Assembly (NCBI RefSeq): GCF_029210395.1
Contig: NZ_JARGDP010000016.1
Location: 1 to 50,552 of the forward strand
Direction of reading: 5' to 3'
Origin: Petrocella sp. FN5
GTDB lineage: Bacteria; Bacillota; Clostridia; Lachnospirales; Vallitaleaceae
Length of the DNA: 50,552 nt
The notes beneath the pieces are model-generated. The model did not search any database. It had not been told where the DNA came from and was given only the letters and a program-made list of their open reading frames with translations. The position numbers and the translations under genes are program-made. Positions within the stretch are counted from its first letter, which is position 1; the number at the start of each line of letters is the position of its first letter. Of the stretch, positions 10,061 to 18,012 are shown piece by piece.

Positions 10061-11080
10061 TCACTCAAAACTGACAACAACTTTTCTAATACTTGTATCA
10101 CCACTATCTATTAAATCAAAGGCTTTCTGAATATCTGCAAATTTATATACATGTGAAACAGCGCCTGTTAAATCAAGTTGATCCGCTTCAATACGATCCA
10201 GTACTTCTTGAAATCTTTTGTTCTGTAATCTAGATCCTCTTACGTCCAATTCTTTAGCTGTGATTCTTAATTGAGTGACTTCTGTTTTCTCTTCAGAAAA
10301 ACCCATGGTAATAACCCGTCCTGCATTACCGGTTACATTCAGCAAAAATGGAAGTGTATCTTTGGTACAAGCTGCATCCACTGAGACTGTTACACCATAA
10401 CCATCTGTAATTTCTCGAATCCTTTTCTCGGCTTCATCATTCCCTACATTGACAACATAATCTGCGCCTGATGCCAGAGCCTCTTCCAATTTATCATCAA
10501 AAATGTCTGCTACGATAATCTTAGCGCCTGATAAACGTGCAACTTTCAAGATACTGCTTCCTAGTGCTCCGGCACCCATTATTAATAGGGTATCTTCTTT
10601 TGCTAGCTCTGCACGGTGCAGACATTGTACCGCTATCGTTGCAGGCTCAATCATGACGGCATCCGTATACGCTATTTTCTCAGGCAAAATATAGCAACTG
10701 CTTTGATCCACATTGATATATTCTCTGTACCCACCATGAACGTGTACACCTCGCACCTTTAATGTATGACATACATTGCCTCTACCCATTTTACAGGCAT
10801 AACATTCACCACAATTCATGACTTGGTCAATTATAACTCGGTCACCTATTTTTAACTGATCCACTTGACTTCCAACTTCATCAACGACGCCTACAATTTC
10901 ATGTCCTAGGACCCTAGGGTAGGTCGCTACCGGACTTGTTCCGTGATAGATATGAACATCAGACCCACATATGCCTGCAGCCATAATTTTTACTATTACT
11001 TCTGTATTTGACTCCAAAGTAGGTTGGTCCATTTCTACTATTTCCATGTTCAGTGGTTCATTAACCATCGCTGCTTTCAT
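10061..11080 (-). CDS. Zinc-dependent alcohol dehydrogenase, probably a sugar-acid 5-dehydrogenase
   Basis: Medium-chain dehydrogenase of 339 residues. It shows the catalytic-zinc region AAGICGSDVHIYHG with GHEIVGVVDEVG, a four-cysteine structural-zinc loop (CGECYACKMGRGNVC) and the Rossmann motif MGAGALGSS. The location between the GntR gene and uxuA, plus general resemblance to RspB/idonate-type enzymes, suggests it oxidises an aldonate such as L-gulonate, L-galactonate or L-idonate to feed the fructuronate/mannonate route. The substrate is inference; zinc MDR membership is certain. Confidence 0.85.
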   Translation of the reverse strand: MKAAMVNEPLNMEIVEMDQPTLESNTEVIVKIMAAGICGSDVHIYHGTSPVATYPRVLGHEIVGVVDEVGSQVDQLKIGDRVIIDQVMNCGECYACKMGRGNVCHTLKVRGVHVHGGYREYINVDQSSCYILPEKIAYTDAVMIEPATIAVQCLHRAELAKEDTLLIMGAGALGSSILKVARLSGAKIIVADIFDDKLEEALASGADYVVNVGNDEAEKRIREITDGYGVTVSVDAACTKDTLPFLLNVTGNAGRVITMGFSEEKTEVTQLRITAKELDVRGSRLQNKRFQEVLDRIEADQLDLTGAVSHVYKFADIQKAFDLIDSGDTSIRKVVVSFE

Positions 11081-11144
11081 ATTGATTCCTTTCTATTTCT
11101 TTCTATTGCCTTATAGTCATTTTCTCAAATAACCGGATTATGTT

Positions 11145-11861
11145 CTACTTAACTACTTCTTTGACTATCGATTGTTCATGTTTATTTTCTTTAAAATATT
11201 CAGGATAAAGCTCTCTCATCATCTGCTTATCAATTTCAAATCTATTCAAGTGCTTACAAATAGATGCTTTGGCCGCTTCTTCATTATGTTCAATAATAGC
11301 CTCTAGAATCGCTTTATGGTCACTGACAATTTTTAAGTCTTTTATTGTTACCAGACTTAGATTTCTAAATCTATCATAATGAATCATAAATCCTTTAATC
11401 ATTGAATAAGAACGTTCTTTTTTACATATTGTAAACAACTTCTTATGAAAAGCATCATCTAACTCTAATAACCTATCAGGGTCCGGATGTTCCAAATAAA
11501 ACTCTTGAAGCCTTACATTCTCCTTCAAATCAAAAATATCTTTTTCGGTGGCTAGATTACAAGCCAGCCTTACGATTTCCGGTTCAATAATCAGTCTTAA
11601 AAAACGTGCTTCTTCAACCAGTTCTGTATCAATTAATGAAATTACACTTCCTTTTTGCGGATATATCTCAACAATTTGTGCTTTACTAAGTTCAATTAAA
11701 GCTTCTCTCACCGGCGTTCTACTTAGACCCATGTTCAAAGCTATTTCATTTTCGCTAACAATGCTTCCAGGCTTCAATTTCATCGATATAATATTGCTTC
11801 TTAATATTCTCAATGCATATTCTCGGGCTGATTCTCCTTGATACCTTTCAACAACTTCCAT
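11145..11861 (-). CDS. GntR/FadR-family transcriptional regulator
   Basis: A 238-residue DNA-binding repressor-type protein. The N-terminal winged helix (about residues 10-75) includes SENEIALNMGLSRTPVREAL, the GntR signature. The C-terminal part is an all-helical FCD ligand domain with spaced Asp/His residues (LDDAFHKKL, SDHKAILEAI). Encoded within the TRAP/uxu operon, it resembles UxuR/ExuR-type regulators and most likely binds the 18-bp palindrome at 14974-14991 in response to a hexuronate intermediate. GAGGAG precedes the ATG. Effector unknown. Confidence 0.9.
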   Translation of the reverse strand: MEVVERYQGESAREYALRILRSNIISMKLKPGSIVSENEIALNMGLSRTPVREALIELSKAQIVEIYPQKGSVISLIDTELVEEARFLRLIIEPEIVRLACNLATEKDIFDLKENVRLQEFYLEHPDPDRLLELDDAFHKKLFTICKKERSYSMIKGFMIHYDRFRNLSLVTIKDLKIVSDHKAILEAIIEHNEEAAKASICKHLNRFEIDKQMMRELYPEYFKENKHEQSIVKEVVK

Positions 11862-11988
11862 AGATTCATCTCCTCAAAATATTTTTATTATCGCCTTTTA
11901 GATTATCATTTTTTTATTGATTAATCTATAGATATGCTAAATTATAATAGGCAGTATTTCATACCATTACTTTCTTGCAACATTTATA
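11862..11988 (-). other. AT-rich gap between dctM and the GntR gene
   Basis: 127 bases. An imperfect hairpin is visible on the minus strand (AGATTAATCA/TGATAATCT, about 11895-11930) close to the GntR ribosome-binding site. It may tune expression of regulator and enzymes relative to the transporter. I see no clear U-tract terminator or convincing separate promoter. Confidence 0.3.
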
Positions 11989-13269
11989 CTACTTAATGAA
12001 ACTCGGAAGCCATAATGTAATCGGTTCATAAAAAGCTACAAGAAAGAGTACTATAAGATTTGCAAATAGAAAAGGTAAAATAGCTTTTGATATCCTTATC
12101 AAAGAAATATCCCCGATTTTTGCAGCTACAAATAAACATACACCCACAGGTGGCGTAACAAGTCCAATAATCAAGTTTAATACGGCCATCACTGCAAATT
12201 GAATATCAGGCATACCGATTGATCTTGATACAACCAATAGTACTGGAAACAAAATAACAATTGCAGATATCGTTTCCATAAACATACCAACGAAAATCAA
12301 CAGAAGATTTATCAACAAAATTACAAGAATTTTATTTGTAGTCAATGATAGCATGCCATCTGCAATCATTTGAGGTATCTTTTCACTAGCTAGAATCCAA
12401 GCGAATACATTTGCAAATCCAACAAGTACCAATATACTTGCAGATGATCTTGCAGATTCTGCTAGAAGTTTTGGAATCATGCTGATTTTTAATTCTTTAT
12501 ACACAAATATACCAACACAGAGTGCGTAGAGTACAGCAATGATTGCTGCTTCTGTAGGTGTAAAAATACCACCTAAAATACCGAACAAAATAATTACAGT
12601 CATCAATAGCGCCCAAAATGCGGATCTAAATGATTTGAACATTTCGCCAAGTGAAGCTATATTACCTTTAGGATAATTACGTTTTTTAGCCATATACCCA
12701 TTAATTACCATTTGAAATACTCCAATCAATATCCCCGGAATCATACCTGCAATAAACAACTTACCTACAGAAATTCCTGTAAGTGTTCCTGCAATAATCA
12801 TTGGTATACTCGGTGGAATAATTGGTCCAATGGTAGAGCTTGCTGCTGTTATAGCGCAAGCATAGTCTGAATCATATCCTGATTTTTTCATTGCAGGAAT
12901 CATAACGCCTCCAATAGAAGCAGTGTCAGCAACCGCTGTTCCTGATATTCCAGCAAAAATCATGGATGAGCCGATGTTAGCAAATCCCATTCCACCACGA
13001 ATATGTCCAAATAGTTTATCTCCAAAATCTACAATTTTCTGTGTAATACCGCCTACATTCATAAGATTGCCTGCTAATACAAATCCCGGTATAGCCAATA
13101 ATACAAAAGAATCCATGCCACCATAGATTTTTTGTGGTAATGCAAATAAATCTATTCCCGCCAGTAACAAGTAAATAAAAGAAGATAAACCTAATGAATA
13201 AGCAACTGGTATGCCTACCATTAGAGAAAAGATAAAAGAAACAAATAATACAATAACCAATACATTCAT
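11989..13269 (-). CDS. dctM: TRAP transporter large membrane subunit
   Basis: A 426-residue integral membrane protein with about a dozen hydrophobic helices. It is the sodium-coupled translocation subunit of a tripartite ATP-independent periplasmic transporter. Family hallmarks are the N-terminal IPVAYSLGLSS-like region, ASSTIGPIIPPSIPMIIAGT and LNLIIGLVTPPVGVCLFVAAKI. It overlaps dctQ by one base (TAATG). With DctP and DctQ it probably imports a hexuronate or aldonate, judged from the downstream uxu genes. Confidence 0.95.
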   Translation of the reverse strand: MNVLVIVLFVSFIFSLMVGIPVAYSLGLSSFIYLLLAGIDLFALPQKIYGGMDSFVLLAIPGFVLAGNLMNVGGITQKIVDFGDKLFGHIRGGMGFANIGSSMIFAGISGTAVADTASIGGVMIPAMKKSGYDSDYACAITAASSTIGPIIPPSIPMIIAGTLTGISVGKLFIAGMIPGILIGVFQMVINGYMAKKRNYPKGNIASLGEMFKSFRSAFWALLMTVIILFGILGGIFTPTEAAIIAVLYALCVGIFVYKELKISMIPKLLAESARSSASILVLVGFANVFAWILASEKIPQMIADGMLSLTTNKILVILLINLLLIFVGMFMETISAIVILFPVLLVVSRSIGMPDIQFAVMAVLNLIIGLVTPPVGVCLFVAAKIGDISLIRISKAILPFLFANLIVLFLVAFYEPITLWLPSFIK

Positions 13270-13766
13270 TAAGCAACATCCTCCTTGTATTTTTTAAATG
13301 CACTTATTTTCCTGATTGCTATATATACATTAGCAATACCCATACCAACGATACAAATAAAAACAAATGAGTGTATGTACATCATATTGACTCTCAACCC
13401 GGCTGATAATTGTCTACCTCCAAGTTGCGTAAATTTATTAGCAGCTGGTATTAAATAGAGAAGAAATCCACCTACTACAAAATGAACAGATGCTTCATAT
13501 ATAAGTTTTCTTCTTCCTTTAAACAATGATGGAACAACATCTACTGCAACAAATTCATTATGAAGCACAGCAGTAATTGATGAAATAGAAATCAGGAAGA
13601 TAAAAATCATTCTCGTTAACTCTTCAGTCCAATGGTAAGGCTTATTCATCAGTGGTGTTCTTCCAATTATTTGTAGTGTGACTACTACTATAAGTGCAAT
13701 AAATGCAACGATAGATATAATCTCCAAAATATGGTGGATTTTATTTAGTATGCTATTTCTTTTCAT
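13269..13766 (-). CDS. dctQ: TRAP transporter small membrane subunit
   Basis: 165 residues with four predicted membrane helices (about residues 15-37, 50-70, 90-110 and 130-150). The PYHWTEELTRMIFIFLISISS segment matches the conserved W-x-E-E-x-x-R of DctQ proteins. It partners DctM and docks the binding protein. It follows dctP after a 70-base gap filled by a long stem-loop. Confidence 0.93.
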   Translation of the reverse strand: MKRNSILNKIHHILEIISIVAFIALIVVVTLQIIGRTPLMNKPYHWTEELTRMIFIFLISISSITAVLHNEFVAVDVVPSLFKGRRKLIYEASVHFVVGGFLLYLIPAANKFTQLGGRQLSAGLRVNMMYIHSFVFICIVGMGIANVYIAIRKISAFKKYKEDVA

Positions 13767-13790
13767 AGCTATTCCTCACATTCCTTAGAG

Positions 13791-13832
13791 TTTAGTATTA
13801 ATATCCAAGAAGACTTGGATATTAATACTAAA
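13791..13832 (-). other. 19-bp perfect stem-loop between dctP and dctQ
   Basis: Arms 13791-13809 (TTTAGTATTAATATCCAAG) and 13814-13832 are perfectly complementary around a 4-base loop. It starts 5 bases after the dctP stop and no U-run follows, so it is not a standard terminator. Stems at this place commonly protect the upstream binding-protein mRNA so that it accumulates above the membrane subunits; that role is inferred here. Confidence 0.75.
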
Positions 13833-13836
13833 TAAA

Positions 13837-14892
13837 CTACTTGGTATTCTTGATTAATGTATAGAGTTCAAACAGATCTGGTGATAAATTCTCTTCATAG
13901 TATTCTTCAGCAACACGTACCATTTCTGTAGTATCTGTTTCTATAAACTCTAAGCCTTTTTCTTCTAGGAGTATGTTTAAAGTCGCTTCTTCACCTTCCG
14001 TGAACAACTGGTACTCATAATCATGTGCAACCTGAGCCGCATCCATCATAACTGCTTGTAGATCCTCTGGTAGTTCGTTCCATTGATCTACACCAATCAA
14101 CATATAAATCCAACCACGAACATGTTCTGTTTTATTGATATATTTCTGAACTTCATAGAATCCACCACTGTACATTAGTGCTAATGGGTTATCTTGTGCT
14201 TCAATAACATTTTGTTGTAAGGAAGTAAAAACTTCTGAGAATGCCATTGGTACAGGTCTTGCTCCCCATGCATTCCAAACTTCAATAAAAAGTGGTACAT
14301 TCGGTAATCTTAAATTCAAGCCTTGTAAGTCGTTAATGTCATTTATAGGCTTATTTGATGTAAGCATTCTCGGGCCTCTTTCAAAATAAGTTAGTACTTT
14401 TAATCCAGCCTGATTTAAAATTGCCTCTTCTAGTATTTTTCCCGGCTCTCCATTTATTACAGCATTCATATGCTCTGAATCTTTAATAAGATATGGTGTT
14501 GACATAACCCCTACAAGATTTGCCCAGTTTTGAAGTGACTCACCAGACAATACCATATCTGCTGTGCCCGCTTGAATAGCCGTAACGTTATCAATTTCAT
14601 TACCTAATTGTTCGTTAGCATATACTTCAATTTTTATTCTTCCGTTAGATTGCGCTTCAACTTCTTCAGCAAATTTCATAGCGCCTTTATGCCAAGTATT
14701 ATTCTCGTCAGCCGCATGTCCAAATTTGAAGCTGTAAACTGTGTCATCCATAGCCTCATCGGTTTCAACTTCTGTCTCTGTACTTACTGATTCAGATGGT
14801 TCCGTAGTCGCCTTATCAGATGAACACCCAACAAACAATGATACTAATAATGATACCACAACTAGCATAACAATAAAATTTTTCATTTTCAT
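13837..14892 (-). CDS. dctP: TRAP transporter solute-binding lipoprotein, DctP family
   Basis: Extracytoplasmic substrate-binding protein of about 351 residues. I start at MKMKNFIVMLVVVSLL because AGGAGG lies 7 bases before it. A second AGGAGG and in-frame ATG 21 bases upstream is an alternative. The signal peptide ends in the lipobox LFVGC, so it should be lipid-anchored. A Ser/Thr/Glu-rich linker follows, then DctP features such as FKFGHAADENN, NLRLPNVPLFIEVWNAWGA and NVIEAQDNPLALM. First gene of the hexuronate operon. Confidence 0.94.
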   Translation of the reverse strand: MKMKNFIVMLVVVSLLVSLFVGCSSDKATTEPSESVSTETEVETDEAMDDTVYSFKFGHAADENNTWHKGAMKFAEEVEAQSNGRIKIEVYANEQLGNEIDNVTAIQAGTADMVLSGESLQNWANLVGVMSTPYLIKDSEHMNAVINGEPGKILEEAILNQAGLKVLTYFERGPRMLTSNKPINDINDLQGLNLRLPNVPLFIEVWNAWGARPVPMAFSEVFTSLQQNVIEAQDNPLALMYSGGFYEVQKYINKTEHVRGWIYMLIGVDQWNELPEDLQAVMMDAAQVAHDYEYQLFTEGEEATLNILLEEKGLEFIETDTTEMVRVAEEYYEENLSPDLFELYTLIKNTK

Positions 14893-14973
14893 TCCACTTC
14901 CTCCTAATGCCATTTTAAAAATCCTCCTTTTACATTGCATGTATAATCCGCATCATGTTACATACTAATTTAT

Positions 14974-15014
14974 TAGTATACTAGTATACTATCACCATAG
15001 TTATACATTGTCAA
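14974..15014 (-). promoter_or_regulatory. Promoter with overlapping GntR-type operator for the TRAP/uxu operon
   Basis: On the minus strand TTGACA (15014-15009) and TAGTAT (14991-14986) are 17 bases apart. The -10 hexamer is the first part of the perfect 18-bp palindrome TAGTATACTAGTATACTA (14974-14991), which contains two overlapping TAGTATACTA half-palindromes of the style bound by UxuR/GntR proteins. Repressor binding would cover the -10 region. The regulator is probably the gene at 11145-11861. Confidence 0.75.
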
Positions 15015-15169
15015 CAACTTTATTTCCAATTAATTCTTCTTGTTGTACAATAACCACTACACATTCAACGACAATAGCTATTTTTCTTATATTCATAGTC
15101 TTACATGTCAGTAAATATAATCTAAGCTATAACTATCTATGCATTTTCTACATGAGTACACTCCATATG

Positions 15170-15209
15170 AAAAAAAACAGCAACCTCAGATCTTCATCTT
15201 CAGTCACTG
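15170..15209 (-). terminator. Intrinsic terminator of the peptidase operon
   Basis: On the minus strand a 14-position stem (12 paired, three as G-U) closes a GAAG loop and is followed by eight T residues. It lies 15 bases after the stop of the gene at 15224-15859. The 15010-15169 interval beyond it shows nothing else recognisable upstream of the dctP promoter. Confidence 0.85.
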
Positions 15210-15223
15210 CTTTTATTAATTCA

Positions 15224-15859
15224 TTACTCTTCTATTAAATAGTTTAATACTCTAATAATATCTTCTTTATGACTGCTTAGGGCATATACACCAACATAAT
15301 ACGTTTCATCTTCTTCTTGTATTAAAGGACGTAACCTGGGGAAATAATCCAATGACACTATGAATTTTCCATCTATACCCTTAGCACCTAATACCTCTAA
15401 ACGCTCAACTAGGTCAGCACCCTCTGACACATCTCTCATCTCTTCTAAAGATATAAAAAACTTGTTTTCCACAAGATACTCTTTATTCTCTTCATCGACT
15501 ACAAGAATGTCTAAAGCTTTGACCGATGATTTTCCCATGAATCTTGCTTCACTGGTCATGGTTGTCGTTGGATTAATCTCAGGGTTAATCTCTAGGAACT
15601 CTATCATTAAGGCTTCATTCTCTGCTGTGTTCATAATCTGATGGTTCAAAGTGTCTTCTAGCTGTCTGGCATAAACCACATCATGACTTTTTGTCCTTAT
15701 GGTGATGTCCATGACGATGTCCGGTGCCGGATTTAACCAGTAGTTGTTCACAAGTGAACCTAGTATTAGAATCACCGCTATGCTCAATAAAATATGCACT
15801 TTATAATATGCCCAAACATGGTCAATTTTCTCCGATTTGCTCATTGTTTTCCAAGTCAT
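15224..15859 (-). CDS. Membrane-anchored protein of unknown function
   Basis: 211 residues. A short cytoplasmic N terminus contains SEKIDHVWAYYKVHI, then a single membrane helix (about residues 25-45, LLSIAVILILGSLV) and a soluble extracytoplasmic domain of about 160 residues. The aromatic YYK-x-H-I motif just before the helix recurs in uncharacterised clostridial membrane proteins, as I recall. The gene follows the M29 aminopeptidase by 41 bases with AGGAGG, so it is probably cotranscribed. Function not recognised. Confidence 0.75.
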   Translation of the reverse strand: MTWKTMSKSEKIDHVWAYYKVHILLSIAVILILGSLVNNYWLNPAPDIVMDITIRTKSHDVVYARQLEDTLNHQIMNTAENEALMIEFLEINPEINPTTTMTSEARFMGKSSVKALDILVVDEENKEYLVENKFFISLEEMRDVSEGADLVERLEVLGAKGIDGKFIVSLDYFPRLRPLIQEEDETYYVGVYALSSHKEDIIRVLNYLIEE

Positions 15860-15900
15860 AGTTCCTCCTACAAAAACCGCTCTTCTTGATGCATTCTTTC

Positions 15901-17985
15901 TTACACATGATCTTTATCATCGAAGGGTTGATTTAGGGCTTCTGTGCCTTTTAGCACAAAACGACCACCTTGGATGATGGGATAAGCGATACCGTCATTC
16001 GTATATCCAATGATGGTATCCAACTCATCATAGGGTATGGTAATATCCGTATGGCGATAAGTATAGGCCTCCTCTACTTTTGTATTTCTAAGCTTAGTTT
16101 TTTCATTTTCCCTGGCGATCATCTCTTTTCCATCCGGATTGTAGACTTGTTGGTCTTCCCCCCATACAAAACAGGTATCGCCTATAGCAAAGTGTGGTCC
16201 GGCTTTTTCACCGATAAGAATGGGCAATAAGGCGTGAATATTATATTTCTTAGCCATCATATAAGCCACCGTATTGGTCCCAATGGCAAATTCCCCAAGT
16301 GGTAATGTGGTATGGGGATATAGAAGGGTCTCTTCAATGTATTTCAGGTTTTCCTCTTTTGTTTCAAAATTCTTACAGGCATATTTGACCACCATGCCCT
16401 CTTTAAACCACAATTTTAGATCTTTGTACCTTAATCCCGTTAGATATATGTCTTTTACATGGAGCAAACCTTCTGTGCCTGACAGGACCGGTGTTGTATA
16501 GACTTCTCCTACGGGTACATTCACATCTGCTGTGCAATTATCAAATTTGGTCTGTGTTTTAGGGTCTGCTAAGGGCATTAACTGAACTTTCATATCGGTC
16601 CTGTTCTGACCTGCCCCTTTAACCACCACATACTCTGTCTGATCTAAAGCATCAATGATTGCCTGTTGGATATCTTCATACATTTTTGGATCTAAAGTAT
16701 TGACTTTTATGGTCGCCTCAAAAATAGCCTTGTAATCCTTACCAATACTTGGTAAGGGATAATCATTAATGGTAAAACTATAGGAAGAACCCGGCAAATA
16801 CTTACCCTGAAGGTTTTTTACCGCTACTGTGTGCTTACTTACGAGCTCCGTCATTTTTTTATCATAGGTCATGTTGGCTTCATGGTTCTTCGGTTCAAAA
16901 GGCAAATTGCCAAAAACTTCCATCAAAGCCAAGCCAGCATAAACCCGAGCTTTTTCTTTGTATTTTTCAAAGATGTCTTTTTTGATCTTATAAATAGCGT
17001 CTAAGTAAACCCCATCCATGTATATGGCATTACTGAATCGATGGTCGTATTCCATTTGTTCATTGGGTTTAGTATTACACAGTCTCGGTCTCTGTGCGCC
17101 CTTTAGCTCATACTGTACGATTGGTTTTAGCCCTAGCTTTTTAAAGTTATCGCTGGCTTTTTTTATTATTCTTTCAAACCCTAGATGATAAGTGAGAAGT
17201 ATGCTTTTCTTGTGATCAAATATTTTTTTTTCCCTTTGATACCCACGCATAAAGGCTTCTGAAAAAGTATTTGCAATCAAGTCGATTTTTTCTTCCTCCA
17301 TACTAAGGATCTGCTTAGCGCTCTCGATTTCATTGGTCCCTACATACATACCATATCTAAAGAGATACCTTAAGTCTTCATGGTTGTAATCCCTTATGAT
17401 GTGAGCGTAAGTGTCAAACTCCGGTGATACAAGTCTTATCCAATAATGCTCTTCTAGAACACTTGCATGGTTAAGCAAATGATCTCTCATCATCAAACTC
17501 AATGTTTTAACTTCTTCCTCCTTTTTTAGCAAAATGCGCTCATATAGCCTTAAAAAGAGTTCATTGTAAACCATCATATCATAACGTCTGTCTTCATAAG
17601 CAAATCCTACAAATTGACGGATTATAAAGTTAAAACCTGACAAGAACCTTCCCATCTCTAAGCCGAAAACAGCACAGGCATAAGTAGGGTTAACAAAGCT
17701 GGTGGCATAATGAGCGCTGCTAATATCTGCATAAAGGTCATGATTGATTTGTAGCAGCGTATCAAAATCCTTATCTTCGTAATATGTAGGCATTTTGATG
17801 GCTTCGTTGTGAGCCATCATCGCCATCATAAAACTGCCCACCTTCTTAAAATATCGATGGTAGTTATTCTTGTTTTGTTGGCTTCCAATCTCTATGAGAC
17901 AATCTGCTATAGCCTTTTTTGAAATCTCATACCGCTCTTTGACCTCTGTATTAGAGGCTGTATATAACTTATTAGTTGGTCTCAT
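15901..17985 (-). CDS. M29-family aminopeptidase with long N-terminal extension
   Basis: 694-residue cytosolic metallopeptidase. The last ~300 residues carry M29 (AmpS/AmpT) hallmarks: LPLGEFAIGTNT, GEKAGPHFAIGDTC and YRHTDITIPYDELD, whose Glu, His and Asp residues are the expected metal ligands. Classic M29 enzymes are about 410 residues; the extra ~280 N-terminal residues are helical and of unknown role. It follows the M16 peptidase by 27 bases, suggesting a shared oligopeptide-degrading function. The exact specificity is unknown. Confidence 0.85.
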   Translation of the reverse strand: MRPTNKLYTASNTEVKERYEISKKAIADCLIEIGSQQNKNNYHRYFKKVGSFMMAMMAHNEAIKMPTYYEDKDFDTLLQINHDLYADISSAHYATSFVNPTYACAVFGLEMGRFLSGFNFIIRQFVGFAYEDRRYDMMVYNELFLRLYERILLKKEEEVKTLSLMMRDHLLNHASVLEEHYWIRLVSPEFDTYAHIIRDYNHEDLRYLFRYGMYVGTNEIESAKQILSMEEEKIDLIANTFSEAFMRGYQREKKIFDHKKSILLTYHLGFERIIKKASDNFKKLGLKPIVQYELKGAQRPRLCNTKPNEQMEYDHRFSNAIYMDGVYLDAIYKIKKDIFEKYKEKARVYAGLALMEVFGNLPFEPKNHEANMTYDKKMTELVSKHTVAVKNLQGKYLPGSSYSFTINDYPLPSIGKDYKAIFEATIKVNTLDPKMYEDIQQAIIDALDQTEYVVVKGAGQNRTDMKVQLMPLADPKTQTKFDNCTADVNVPVGEVYTTPVLSGTEGLLHVKDIYLTGLRYKDLKLWFKEGMVVKYACKNFETKEENLKYIEETLLYPHTTLPLGEFAIGTNTVAYMMAKKYNIHALLPILIGEKAGPHFAIGDTCFVWGEDQQVYNPDGKEMIARENEKTKLRNTKVEEAYTYRHTDITIPYDELDTIIGYTNDGIAYPIIQGGRFVLKGTEALNQPFDDKDHV

Positions 17986-18012
17986 ATTTACTCTCTTTCT
18001 ATTGCCACAATA

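Noticed and set aside
13016-13303. Open frame overlapping the dctQ-dctM junction
   Set aside because: It is a frame-shifted shadow of dctM; both transporter genes are complete and overlap in the usual TAATG manner.
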